From: a bacterium
GTDB taxonomy: Bacteria > SZUA-79 > Acidulodesulfobacterales > Acidulodesulfobacteraceae
DNA: 5,520 bases
Direction: 5' to 3'
Assembly: GCA_021803845.1 (NCBI GenBank)
Contig: JAJZLA010000136.1
Span: forward strand, 1 to 5,520
In this document: in pieces, positions 1-4,081 of the stretch
Layout: each line of letters starts with the position of its first letter
Position numbering within the stretch: the stretch's first letter is position 1
Made by a program: the position numbers and the translations under genes
The notes under the pieces: generated by a model
The model's input: the letters and a program-made list of their open reading frames with translations, nothing else
Told to the model about the DNA's origin: nothing
Database searches by the model: none

Positions 1-325
1 CGGATATCTTAAGATACCTGTATATCTTATTTGCTTTACGCTGTTTTAAGGTTAATATTTTTATTCGTCCGGAGCTTTCCACGTCCGAAAACTTAAGCTC
101 CCTGACTTCTTCTATTCGGGCGCCGGTTTCATACATCAAAAGAACCGCTAACCTATGAAATTCGTTTGTAATACCGTCTAAAAGGGCTTTTAACTGCTCT
201 ACGCTATAGAATACGATATTATCGTTATCGTAGTAGTTATTCTTGCCTTTAAGCTCCGTTTTAACCAGCTTTGTTTTACCGTTAGATTTTGTAATTTCAC
301 TGTAAACGACGACTTCGTTATCCAT
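1..325 (-). CDS. Tyrosine recombinase with minimal N-terminus (partial, cut by window edge)
   Basis: The first 108 codons of a minus-strand gene are visible, from the ATG at 325-323 to the window edge. The start is supported by AAGGAG at 335-340, nine bases upstream. Residues 60-83 (AVLLMYETGARIEEVRELKF, then SDVE) match the first conserved box of the tyrosine recombinase catalytic domain, with R70 as the likely catalytic arginine. The lysine-rich stretch at 94-100 (KQRKANK) is in the place of the beta-hairpin lysine. Only about 40 residues precede the catalytic domain, so there is no room for the usual arm-binding and core-binding domains. FimB/FimE-type invertases have this short layout. 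The HxxR, LGH and tyrosine motifs would lie outside the window, so completeness and activity cannot be judged. It is probably co-transcribed with the upstream four-cysteine protein gene. The family is fairly certain. Whether it acts as an invertase, resolvase or integrase is unknown. Confidence 0.85.
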   Translation of the reverse strand, partial: MDNEVVVYSEITKSNGKTKLVKTELKGKNNYYDNDNIVFYSVEQLKALLDGITNEFHRLAVLLMYETGARIEEVRELKFSDVESSGRIKILTLKQRKANKIYRYLKIS

Positions 326-347
326 AATAATAAGCTCCTTTTTTATT

Positions 348-364
348 TGTCCGCAAAACGGACA
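348..364. repeat. TGTCCGC-family palindrome, full copy
   Basis: TGTCCGCAAAACGGACA has 6-bp arms (TGTCCG/CGGACA) around a 5-base centre. It lies between the four-cysteine gene and the recombinase gene, about 23 bases before the recombinase ATG. There is no adjoining T-run typical of a terminator. It belongs to a family of eight intergenic copies in the window. Confidence 0.8.
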
Positions 365-366
365 GG

Positions 367-558
367 TTAAATTTGTTTCCAAATTTCCATATATTTATTG
401 CAATTATATTCCATTTTTTCTACGTCGTATCTCTTGCAGTTTAAAAACTCTTTATTAAACCACATGCAGGTTTCACATTTTAGATTTTTAAGATTCTCTT
501 TTCTCTTTTGCAAAACGTTAATAAAAATCTGATTTACTCTTTCCGTTGTTGTTTCCAT
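367..558 (-). CDS. Small four-cysteine protein (63 aa), function unknown
   Basis: The start is supported by AAAGGGG at 567-573, eight bases upstream of the ATG. The N-terminal 27 residues are basic and probably helical. The rest carries C28xxC31, C41 and C53 (CETC, NCKRY, NCNKY). Four cysteines spaced this way could bind one zinc ion, which suggests a nucleic-acid-binding or regulatory role, but I do not recognise the family. The gene follows a strong sigma-70-type promoter and precedes the short tyrosine recombinase gene by 41 bp on the same strand. The two probably share a transcript, and this protein could be an accessory or directionality factor for that recombinase. That role is inferred from position only. 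Confidence 0.7.
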   Translation of the reverse strand: METTTERVNQIFINVLQKRKENLKNLKCETCMWFNKEFLNCKRYDVEKMEYNCNKYMEIWKQI

Positions 559-599
559 TTTCCCGACCCCTTTTTTTAAAATTATCGTTAAATCTTTCT

Positions 600-626
600 A
601 TATCCTTTAATAATATTATAGGATAT
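600..626. promoter_or_regulatory. 27-bp palindromic operator candidate over the -10 box
   Basis: The arms ATATCCT (600-606) and AGGATAT (620-626) are perfect inverted repeats. Four more base pairs continue inward after one T/T mismatch, so the dyad is nearly continuous with its centre at 613. It completely covers the TATAAT box, where a dimeric repressor would block transcription. The repressor is not identified in this window. The A/T-rich centre could make part of the symmetry fortuitous. Confidence 0.55.
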
Positions 627-643
627 TTTTAGCTAAAAGTCAA
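615..643 (-). promoter_or_regulatory. Sigma-70-type promoter for the four-cysteine/recombinase genes
   Basis: On the minus strand a TTGACT -35 box (643-638) is followed after exactly 17 bases by a perfect TATAAT -10 box (620-615). Transcription would start near 608, giving a leader of about 50 nt before the ATG at 558. This is the closest match to consensus that I found in the window. Confidence 0.8.
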
Positions 644-733
644 GTAAAAAATGCAGGTTTTTATATATTTTTTTTGATAAAAAATAAGGTTTCTATCCGA
701 AAATAGATTGTTTTAGGATATAAGATTTTATTC

Positions 734-745
734 GTCCGCCGTGCG
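734..745. repeat. TGTCCGC-family half copy followed by T-run
   Basis: GTCCGCCGTGCG has the shared GTCCGC start but closes as a CGC-CGT-GCG mini-dyad. It is followed by ATTTTTT and CTATCC. The same composite occurs upstream of the excisionase gene at 3829-3863. Confidence 0.7.
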
Positions 746-785
746 ATTTTTTCTATCCAAAAAAATAAATCGTTCAGGACGGTTT

Positions 786-802
786 CGTCCGTTTTGCGGA
801 CA
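786..802. repeat. TGTCCGC-family palindrome, reverse orientation
   Basis: CGTCCGTTTTGCGGACA has 5-bp arms GTCCG/CGGAC around TTTTG. It is the reverse complement of the full copies at 348 and 1177 apart from one terminal base. It sits immediately upstream of the GGCTTTCGCTT box, as it does at 4004-4020. Confidence 0.8.
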
Positions 803-807
803 AATCC

Positions 808-832
808 GGCTTTCGCTTAATAAACATACGAT
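808..832 (+). promoter_or_regulatory. Shared leader box, copy A (before zinc-ribbon gene)
   Basis: GGCTTTCGCTT (808-818) is followed eight bases later by TACGAT (827-832), a possible weak -10 box. There is no good -35 at 17-bp spacing. The 11-bp box ends 44 nt before the ATG at 863. Identical boxes precede the excisionase gene and the 116-residue gene at nearly the same distance. An activator-dependent promoter is the likely reading. Confidence 0.6.
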
Positions 833-862
833 AAATCTAATTAAATTAAGGGGGTTATTATT

Positions 863-1171
863 ATGGATATTAAAGATGTTATGTTCTGCTGGCACGACGG
901 AGCTTTGACAAAAAAAGGCAATGCCTGTCCTGTCTGTGGGAGCTGGAATAGCTTGAAAGATTTAAGATACTACACTAAGGGAACGGCTTATCCGATTCCC
1001 GGACGTTTATTAAACGTAAAAGTCCCAGACGGAATAACTACCGTTGCTAATGCCTGCTTTTGTAGCTCCTGCGGCGATATTGCTTTATGCAAAAACGCAA
1101 AGGTTTGCGATAATTGCGGTTCGACGGAATTATTAAAACTTCAAGACTATTTAGCCTTCAATGCTTTTTAA
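863..1171 (+). CDS. Small zinc-ribbon-like protein (102 aa), function unknown
   Basis: The start is set by AAGGGGG at 848-854, eight bases before the ATG. The protein has ten cysteines or histidines in clusters: C9 and H11, C22xxC25 (CPVCGS), C65 with C67xxC70 (CFCSSCGD), C76, and C82xxC85 (CDNCGS). The paired CxxCG knuckles are typical of zinc ribbons. They are enough for two zinc sites, probably with the 22-25 pair and the C-terminal pairs as separate units. No enzymatic motif, signal peptide or membrane segment is visible. It may bind nucleic acid or act as an adaptor, but I do not recognise a family. It opens a plus-strand cluster under the shared GGCTTTCGCTT leader, and a TGTCCGC palindrome lies 6 bp after its stop. 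Confidence 0.75.
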   Translation: MDIKDVMFCWHDGALTKKGNACPVCGSWNSLKDLRYYTKGTAYPIPGRLLNVKVPDGITTVANACFCSSCGDIALCKNAKVCDNCGSTELLKLQDYLAFNAF

Positions 1172-1176
1172 CTTTC

Positions 1177-1193
1177 TGTCCGCAAAACGGACA
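1177..1193. repeat. TGTCCGC-family palindrome, full copy
   Basis: TGTCCGCAAAACGGACA is identical over 17 bases to the copy at 348-364. It lies in the 64-bp gap between the zinc-ribbon gene and the 58-residue ORF. It lacks a strong T-run (only ACAAACTATTTTT follows), so it is a poor terminator and may be a protein site or an RNA hairpin within the transcript. Confidence 0.8.
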
Positions 1194-1235
1194 AACTATT
1201 TTTAACCAATATTTAACTTTAAAAAGAGGTGAAAA

Positions 1236-1412
1236 ATGATAGATAATTGCAAAGTGAATGAGTTCGTCCGGCGGTTCTATAAAGCCGTAAACGAAAAGTC
1301 TATGACCGAATTTTATCTTTTGCACGAATACTTTGACCAGCTTACTTCCGATGAGAAAGTCGGAGCTTTACTTAATATTCTTTTTTATAATAATTTACGG
1401 GAGTCTTTGTAA
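1236..1412 (+). CDS. Short conserved-looking ORF (58 aa), function unknown
   Basis: This ORF is short but well supported. AGAGGTG at 1225-1231 lies at proper distance from the ATG, and its TAA stop overlaps the ATG of the next gene by one base (TAATG), so translation of the two is probably coupled. The protein starts MIDNCKVNEFVRRF and is rich in aromatic, charged and leucine residues. It reads as two or three amphipathic helices with no cysteine cluster, signal peptide or membrane segment. I recognise no family. Coupling to the 134-residue helical protein suggests that the two products act together or need a fixed ratio. Confidence 0.7.
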   Translation: MIDNCKVNEFVRRFYKAVNEKSMTEFYLLHEYFDQLTSDEKVGALLNILFYNNLRESL

Positions 1413-1816
1413 TGCTTGAAAATAACGACGAAATAGAAAAAATTGTCGAGCATATATATTGCGAGTTGCATATATTAAAGCTCCTGACGGTTTATAAAGA
1501 AAACGACCATATAATCGGCTTAATCGACGAATTACAGGCGGATATCGACCGCCTTGTTTTATCATTGCTTGATAGAATATCCGACTCCGACGATACGTCT
1601 ATTGAGGCCTTAATCCTAAATACAAAACAAAAAATGGAATATGCGGCGGGCGAAGCTTTAAAGTTTTTATCGAGAAAAGGATATAAGTTAAACGCAGATA
1701 TTTATCTTTTATTTTTTTCTTTACCGGCTATTTTTCAAATTCAAGAATCCGCCGGAAAAAATCAAAAAGAAATATATAAAATCCTTTGCGATTTCGTCGA
1801 TAAATATAAATCTTAA
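1412..1816 (+). CDS. All-helical protein (134 aa), function unknown
   Basis: The ATG overlaps the preceding stop codon by one base, which fixes the start by translational coupling. The protein is acidic in its first half (ENNDEIEKIVEH, DELQADIDRL, SDSDD) and more basic toward the C-terminus (KNQKEIYKI). Heptad-like leucine/isoleucine spacing around residues 15-55 suggests coiled-coil or helical-bundle packing. A hydrophobic stretch near residues 97-110 (ADIYLLFFSLPAIF) is only about 14 residues long and is more likely a buried helix than a membrane span. No catalytic motif is visible. It is the last gene of the plus-strand cluster, and the gene-free dyad region begins directly after it. Confidence 0.7.
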   Translation: MLENNDEIEKIVEHIYCELHILKLLTVYKENDHIIGLIDELQADIDRLVLSLLDRISDSDDTSIEALILNTKQKMEYAAGEALKFLSRKGYKLNADIYLLFFSLPAIFQIQESAGKNQKEIYKILCDFVDKYKS

Positions 1817-1819
1817 TCC

Positions 1820-1844
1820 TGTCCGCAAAGCGTTTTTATTTTTT
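1820..1844 (+). repeat. TGTCCGC-family degenerate copy with T-run, possible weak terminator
   Basis: TGTCCGCAAAGCG (1820-1832) begins like the full palindromes but ends in GCG, followed by TTTTTATTTTTT. The hairpin available is only CGC-AAA-GCG (3 bp). Any terminator activity for the plus-strand cluster would therefore be weak. It starts 4 bp after the stop at 1816. Confidence 0.45.
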
Positions 1845-1883
1845 AAAATCTAAAGCTTTTTATAATCTTTTTTCAATTTTTAA

Positions 1884-1904
1884 GGGACACCTTTAGAGTG
1901 TCCC
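1884..1904. repeat. 7-bp hairpin GGGACAC/GTGTCCC
   Basis: Perfect 7-bp arms flank the loop CTTTAGA. No T-run follows on the plus strand, and on the minus strand only TTAAAAATT follows, so it is not a typical terminator. It lies just outside the large 203-bp dyad and may be part of the same structured locus. Confidence 0.6.
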
Positions 1905-1916
1905 GCCCCGTCGTAG

Positions 1917-2119
1917 TCGTGTTAAGTCTGTTGATAAATCATACGCCCCCTTGTAGCCGACGGTGTGAGTTATTTTGTTTAATTTTTTATACGATAAGTC
2001 CGTAGAAAATCATACCGCCTGATAAAAAAATAATCCGATAAGTTCACAGAAAAAAATTAAATAAAATTAGTCATGCCTGAGGCGTGCGACTTTCGGATTT
2101 ATCAACAGACTTAACACGA
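1917..2119. repeat. 203-bp nested inverted repeat with 24-bp perfect arms
   Basis: The segment 1917-1940 is the exact reverse complement of 2096-2119 (24 of 24; core GTTAAGTCTGTTGATAAATC). A second nested pair, 1972-1988 with 2051-2067, matches at 16 of 17 positions. The single difference (G1977 opposite T2062) would be a G-U pair in a plus-strand RNA. Spacers between the two stems are 31 and 28 bases and the apex is 62 bases. A small GCC-TGA-GGC hairpin (2075-2083) lies in the right spacer. It sits between two convergent gene sets and codes for nothing plausible. It could be a cruciform-forming replication or transfer origin, a structured RNA, or a small non-autonomous element, although no target duplication is seen at its ends. 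Confidence 0.85.
1991..2057 (+). repeat. Imperfect direct repeat CGATAAGT(C/T)C, iteron-like
   Basis: Two 23-bp units starting at 1991 and 2035 agree at 17 positions, with the shared core CGATAAGT and a later AGAAAA. The period is 44 bp. A shorter third core, CGATAAG, occurs at 2149-2155. Both units lie in the apex of the 203-bp dyad. Such repeats can be binding sites for an initiator protein, but two or three copies in A/T-rich DNA are modest evidence. Confidence 0.5.
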
Positions 2120-2455
2120 AAAAAACGGACGGATAAATCTAAAAAATACGATAAGAGCTTAAAATAAAATCCGCCGCAGGCGCACAAAATTGAAATAAAA
2201 AACAAAACAAACACACATACAAGTCTCTACTAACATCTATTTTTATTTAATTATTAATAATATTAAATACTTATGATATGCAACTTACTGTATTTGTAGG
2301 GAAGTAACAAGCTATAGGCAGTAGGTAGCTTACGATTTTTAATGCTTTTTTATCCAAAAAACGGCTTTCAAATTTCAACTTTAAGGCTTGTTTTTTTTCG
2401 TTTAGGACGTTTAATATTCGTATAAAAATAGGCGGGCTTAAAATCGATTTTACGC
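2120..2455. other. Gene-free A/T-rich stretch
   Basis: No ORF with a credible start site is present on either strand. Visible elements are a CGATAAG core at 2149-2155, a CGCC-GCA-GGCG mini-hairpin at 2172-2182, a run of A/T-rich DNA at 2233-2275, and overlapping short dyads near 2285-2331. I see no promoter close to consensus and no RNA gene that I can name. Confidence 0.6.
2309..2340 (+). terminator. Weak terminator-like hairpin AAGCTA/TAGCTT
   Basis: The arms AAGCTA (2309-2314) and TAGCTT (2326-2331) enclose an 11-base loop, followed by ACGATTTTT. The stem is short and has only two G/C pairs, so this is weak. It could stop plus-strand read-through out of the dyad region before the convergent operon. 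Confidence 0.3.
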
Positions 2456-2488
2456 AAAAAAAACGCCGGATAAAATCAATTTCCGGCG
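2456..2488 (-). terminator. Intrinsic terminator of the minus-strand operon
   Basis: On the minus strand a 7-bp stem CGCCGGA (2488-2482) / TCCGGCG (2470-2464), with six G/C pairs, encloses an 11-base loop. It is followed directly by eight T (2463-2456). It lies 22 bp past the stop of the 272-residue gene. The plus strand has no T-run after the stem, so it works only for this operon. Confidence 0.9.
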
Positions 2489-2510
2489 CTAAAAAATAAC
2501 AAAAAACTTC

Positions 2511-3329
2511 TTAATTTAAACCAGTCCAACGTTTCAAAAATACTTCGGGATTAGCAAAAAAATCGTCTAAAACTACGATTAAATTTTTATTTAAGACGTC
2601 CGAAAAAATCATTTTTTTATCAAGAACGGAATCGTATTTGAAGCTTTCACCTGCGAAATTTGAAAATATTTTTATTAACTTTTCTTTGGCGTTTTGGCTC
2701 TCGACGAGCCAAACGGTTTTATTATAATTTTTCAAATATTGAGTCCAAAAAAGACGCTTGCCGTAGTGATTTTTATCCGGTTTAATTGTCAATTCAATTT
2801 CGATTAGAATGTTAAAACTTTTTAAAAAAATATCCGGGCGTATCTTGTATTTTTTTTCTTTATCGATATAAATTTTTTTGTCGGAATATTCGTCAAGGCC
2901 GTGTTCGGTTTCGTAATCAAAAGGCTCTCCGTCCGTTTTTAATTTTTCTAAAATTGCGACGACTCGACGTATAAATAAACTATGTTTCAAGTGTTCTTCC
3001 TGCACGCCTATCGTTCTTATTTTTCTGGTATAGTATAAATCGCAACCGGCGCTATCAAGGCTAAAAACAGTTATAAAAATCGGTTTTACGCCCCATGCGG
3101 CAGAGGCTATGACTACCTTTGATTTACGAATATAGCCAAATTCTTTTAACTTCCTAATCCGGCGCCAAAAAGCCCTATCGTTCTTTTTATTTAATAAGGT
3201 TTTTGCGGCGATGTCGTCAACGTATTTATAATTTGCCAAAAAGCCCAAAAAACGCCTGTCGTCGTCCTGCAACTCTATGCGTTTTTTGTCTTTCTTATTG
3301 AGTAAATCCGAAAATAAAGACTTTTTCAT
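2511..3329 (-). CDS. Replication-relaxation-like protein (272 aa)
   Basis: The layout resembles the replication-relaxation (Replic_Relax) family found on plasmids and integrative elements. A winged-helix-like N-terminus (about residues 22-75, with DDDRRFLGFLANYKYVDDIAA and an aromatic/basic recognition region FWRRIRKLKEFGYIRKS) is followed by a region with H113/H116 (EEHLKHSL). After that comes an acidic-hydrophobic core with PD at 165-166 (YKIRPDIFL), then E177 and E179 (LIEIELTIK), and K183 nearby. The PD...ExE pattern recalls a PD-(D/E)xK nuclease fold, but catalysis is not assured. The family is linked to plasmid maintenance and DNA relaxation or mobilisation. The gene start overlaps the stop of the 116-residue gene by one base (TAATG). 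A strong terminator follows, and beyond it lies the 203-bp dyad, a possible DNA substrate. The family call is from pattern recognition only. Confidence 0.6.
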   Translation of the reverse strand: MKKSLFSDLLNKKDKKRIELQDDDRRFLGFLANYKYVDDIAAKTLLNKKNDRAFWRRIRKLKEFGYIRKSKVVIASAAWGVKPIFITVFSLDSAGCDLYYTRKIRTIGVQEEHLKHSLFIRRVVAILEKLKTDGEPFDYETEHGLDEYSDKKIYIDKEKKYKIRPDIFLKSFNILIEIELTIKPDKNHYGKRLFWTQYLKNYNKTVWLVESQNAKEKLIKIFSNFAGESFKYDSVLDKKMIFSDVLNKNLIVVLDDFFANPEVFLKRWTGLN

Positions 3330-3679
3330 TAGTTATATTCCTTTTTTATTTTTTGAATTATGGAATCCGCATAAGGTTTTATAGTCTTGAAATACCAATT
3401 AAGTTCTGTATTATTGTCAATTAAATCGTCAAAAACTATCTTTTCAATTATTTTATTTACTTCTATTTCAAGGATTTGATAAAAATTAAGACTGAAAGAA
3501 CCGAATTTTTTTTCCGGCTTAAATGCGGCGGTTCTCATTATTTCGTCAAAACTCTTATTTTTATTCCTTTTTCTCGTCAAAATTTTCTTTTTATAAAACG
3601 CTAAAGCTTTTTTAAAAATCCTGTCTTGATTTTCTTTAAATTTGCTTTCAATTTGACTTTCAAGTCCTTTGTTTTCCAT
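3329..3679 (-). CDS. Basic helical protein (116 aa) coupled to the relaxation-like gene
   Basis: The start is supported by GAGAGG at 3689-3694, nine bases before the ATG, and the stop overlaps the next ATG by one base. The protein is strongly basic in residues 13-60, with clusters FKKALAFYKKK, LTRKRNKNK and FKPEKKFG. Residues 61-116 are mixed acidic and hydrophobic and probably helical. The basic half would suit DNA binding, and the coupling suggests an accessory protein for the 272-residue partner, as small partners accompany relaxases and initiators. I recognise no family, and no cysteine cluster, signal peptide or membrane segment is visible. Transcription probably begins in the GGCTTTCGCTT leader about 40-50 bp upstream. 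Confidence 0.65.
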   Translation of the reverse strand: MENKGLESQIESKFKENQDRIFKKALAFYKKKILTRKRNKNKSFDEIMRTAAFKPEKKFGSFSLNFYQILEIEVNKIIEKIVFDDLIDNNTELNWYFKTIKPYADSIIQKIKKEYN

Positions 3680-3714
3680 AGTTTAATACCTCTCTTTTTA
3701 AAATTAATTAAATT

Positions 3715-3737
3715 TCTATACAGTTAAAGCGAAAGCC
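3715..3737 (-). promoter_or_regulatory. Shared leader box, copy C (before 116/272-residue pair)
   Basis: On the minus strand GGCTTTCGCTT (3737-3727) is followed six bases later by TATAGA (3720-3715), a plausible -10 box. The box ends 47 nt before the ATG at 3679. As in the other two copies, a TGTCCGC-family element (3741-3753) lies directly upstream. No clear -35 is present. Confidence 0.6.
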
Positions 3738-3740
3738 AAA

Positions 3741-3753
3741 TGTCCGCAGTGCG
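3741..3753. repeat. TGTCCGC-family half copy
   Basis: TGTCCGCAGTGCG carries the shared TGTCCGC start and the CGC-AGT-GCG mini-dyad. On the minus strand it reads CGCACTGCGGACA and abuts the GGCTTTCGCTT box, the same order as at 786-818 and 4004-4033. Confidence 0.7.
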
Positions 3754-3828
3754 AAATTATTTTAAATCCTGCAATTTTAAGCTTTTTTTAAAGGCTATCC
3801 AAAAAAAACAAAAGGCTTTTATTATTTT

Positions 3829-3841
3829 TGTCCGCCGTGCG
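3829..3841. repeat. TGTCCGC-family half copy followed by T-run
   Basis: TGTCCGCCGTGCG is followed by ATTTTT and, three bases on, CTATCC. This matches the composite at 734-756 upstream of the zinc-ribbon gene. Confidence 0.7.
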
Positions 3842-4003
3842 ATTTTTAAACTATCCGGAATTTCCTGATAAATCAATAATTTCATTTTCCAAGTTAAAAA
3901 CCTTTTTAAATCCTTTCAAATTTGACCGTAGAGGCGAGGAACGGGGCGAACAGGTATAAAACCATTAACCAAAAAAAACAAAGCCTTAATAGCCTGTTTT
4001 TTT

Positions 4004-4020
4004 CGTCCGTTTTGCGGACA
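4004..4020. repeat. TGTCCGC-family palindrome, reverse orientation
   Basis: CGTCCGTTTTGCGGACA is identical to the copy at 786-802. The arms GTCCG/CGGAC enclose TTTTG, and the GGCTTTCGCTT box follows within three bases. Confidence 0.8.
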
Positions 4021-4022
4021 AT

Positions 4023-4047
4023 GGCTTTCGCTTAATAAGCATAGGAT
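4023..4047 (+). promoter_or_regulatory. Shared leader box, copy B (before xis-int)
   Basis: GGCTTTCGCTTAATAA is followed by TAGGAT (4042-4047) eight bases after the 11-bp box, a possible weak -10. The 11-bp box ends 48 nt before the excisionase ATG. Together with the palindrome just upstream, it is nearly identical over about 45 bp to the leader before the zinc-ribbon gene. Confidence 0.6.
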
Positions 4048-4081
4048 AAAAAAATAAATAATAAAATAAGGAGATTAAACC

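Larger units (their letters stand above)
559..862. other. Divergent intergenic region between minus and plus operons
   Basis: About 300 bp has no credible ORF. From left to right it holds the ribosome binding site and promoter/operator of the minus-strand genes, an A/T-rich stretch (626-730), a GTCCGCCGTGCG half-palindrome (734-745), a full GTCCG palindrome (786-802), and the GGCTTTCGCTT leader that precedes the zinc-ribbon gene. Confidence 0.7.
3680..4081. other. Divergent intergenic region between relaxation-like pair and xis-int
   Basis: About 400 bp without a convincing gene. It contains leader copy C and its TGTCCGC half copy (left end, minus), a second half copy at 3829-3841, a 14-bp direct repeat CCAAAAAAAACAAA at 3799-3812 and 3969-3982, and leader copy B with a full palindrome (right end, plus). 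A 42-codon minus-strand frame starting near 3882 has no ribosome binding site and overlaps the repeats, so I do not call it. Confidence 0.65.

Noticed and set aside
348..364. TGTCCGC palindrome as intrinsic terminator
   Set aside because: The stem is 6 bp and no T-run follows immediately on either strand. It also lies just before a gene that should be co-transcribed with the one upstream.
2073..2114. Small ORF starting ATGCCTGAGGCG in the right part of the dyad
   Set aside because: Only 13 codons, no ribosome binding site, and it runs through the inverted-repeat arm.
1917..2119. Reading the 24-bp inverted repeats as an invertible promoter (phase switch)
   Set aside because: The genes on both sides converge toward the repeat, so no start codon lies downstream of it in either orientation, and no consensus promoter is visible inside. 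Kept only as a test for the short recombinase.
1917..2119. Reading the dyad as a MITE or IS remnant
   Set aside because: No target-site duplication is visible at the arm ends (CGTCGTAG on the left, AAAAAAAC on the right), and the inner nested stem is not expected for a simple element. Not fully excluded without a genome-wide copy search.
3757..3885. 42-codon minus-strand frame in the xis-upstream intergenic region
   Set aside because: No ribosome binding site at suitable distance, low-complexity lysine/phenylalanine composition, and overlap with the TGTCCGC repeat at 3829.
348..4020. CRISPR array made from the TGTCCGC repeats
   Set aside because: Copies are short, irregularly spaced over 3.7 kb, in both orientations, and separated by genes. 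No cas gene is present.
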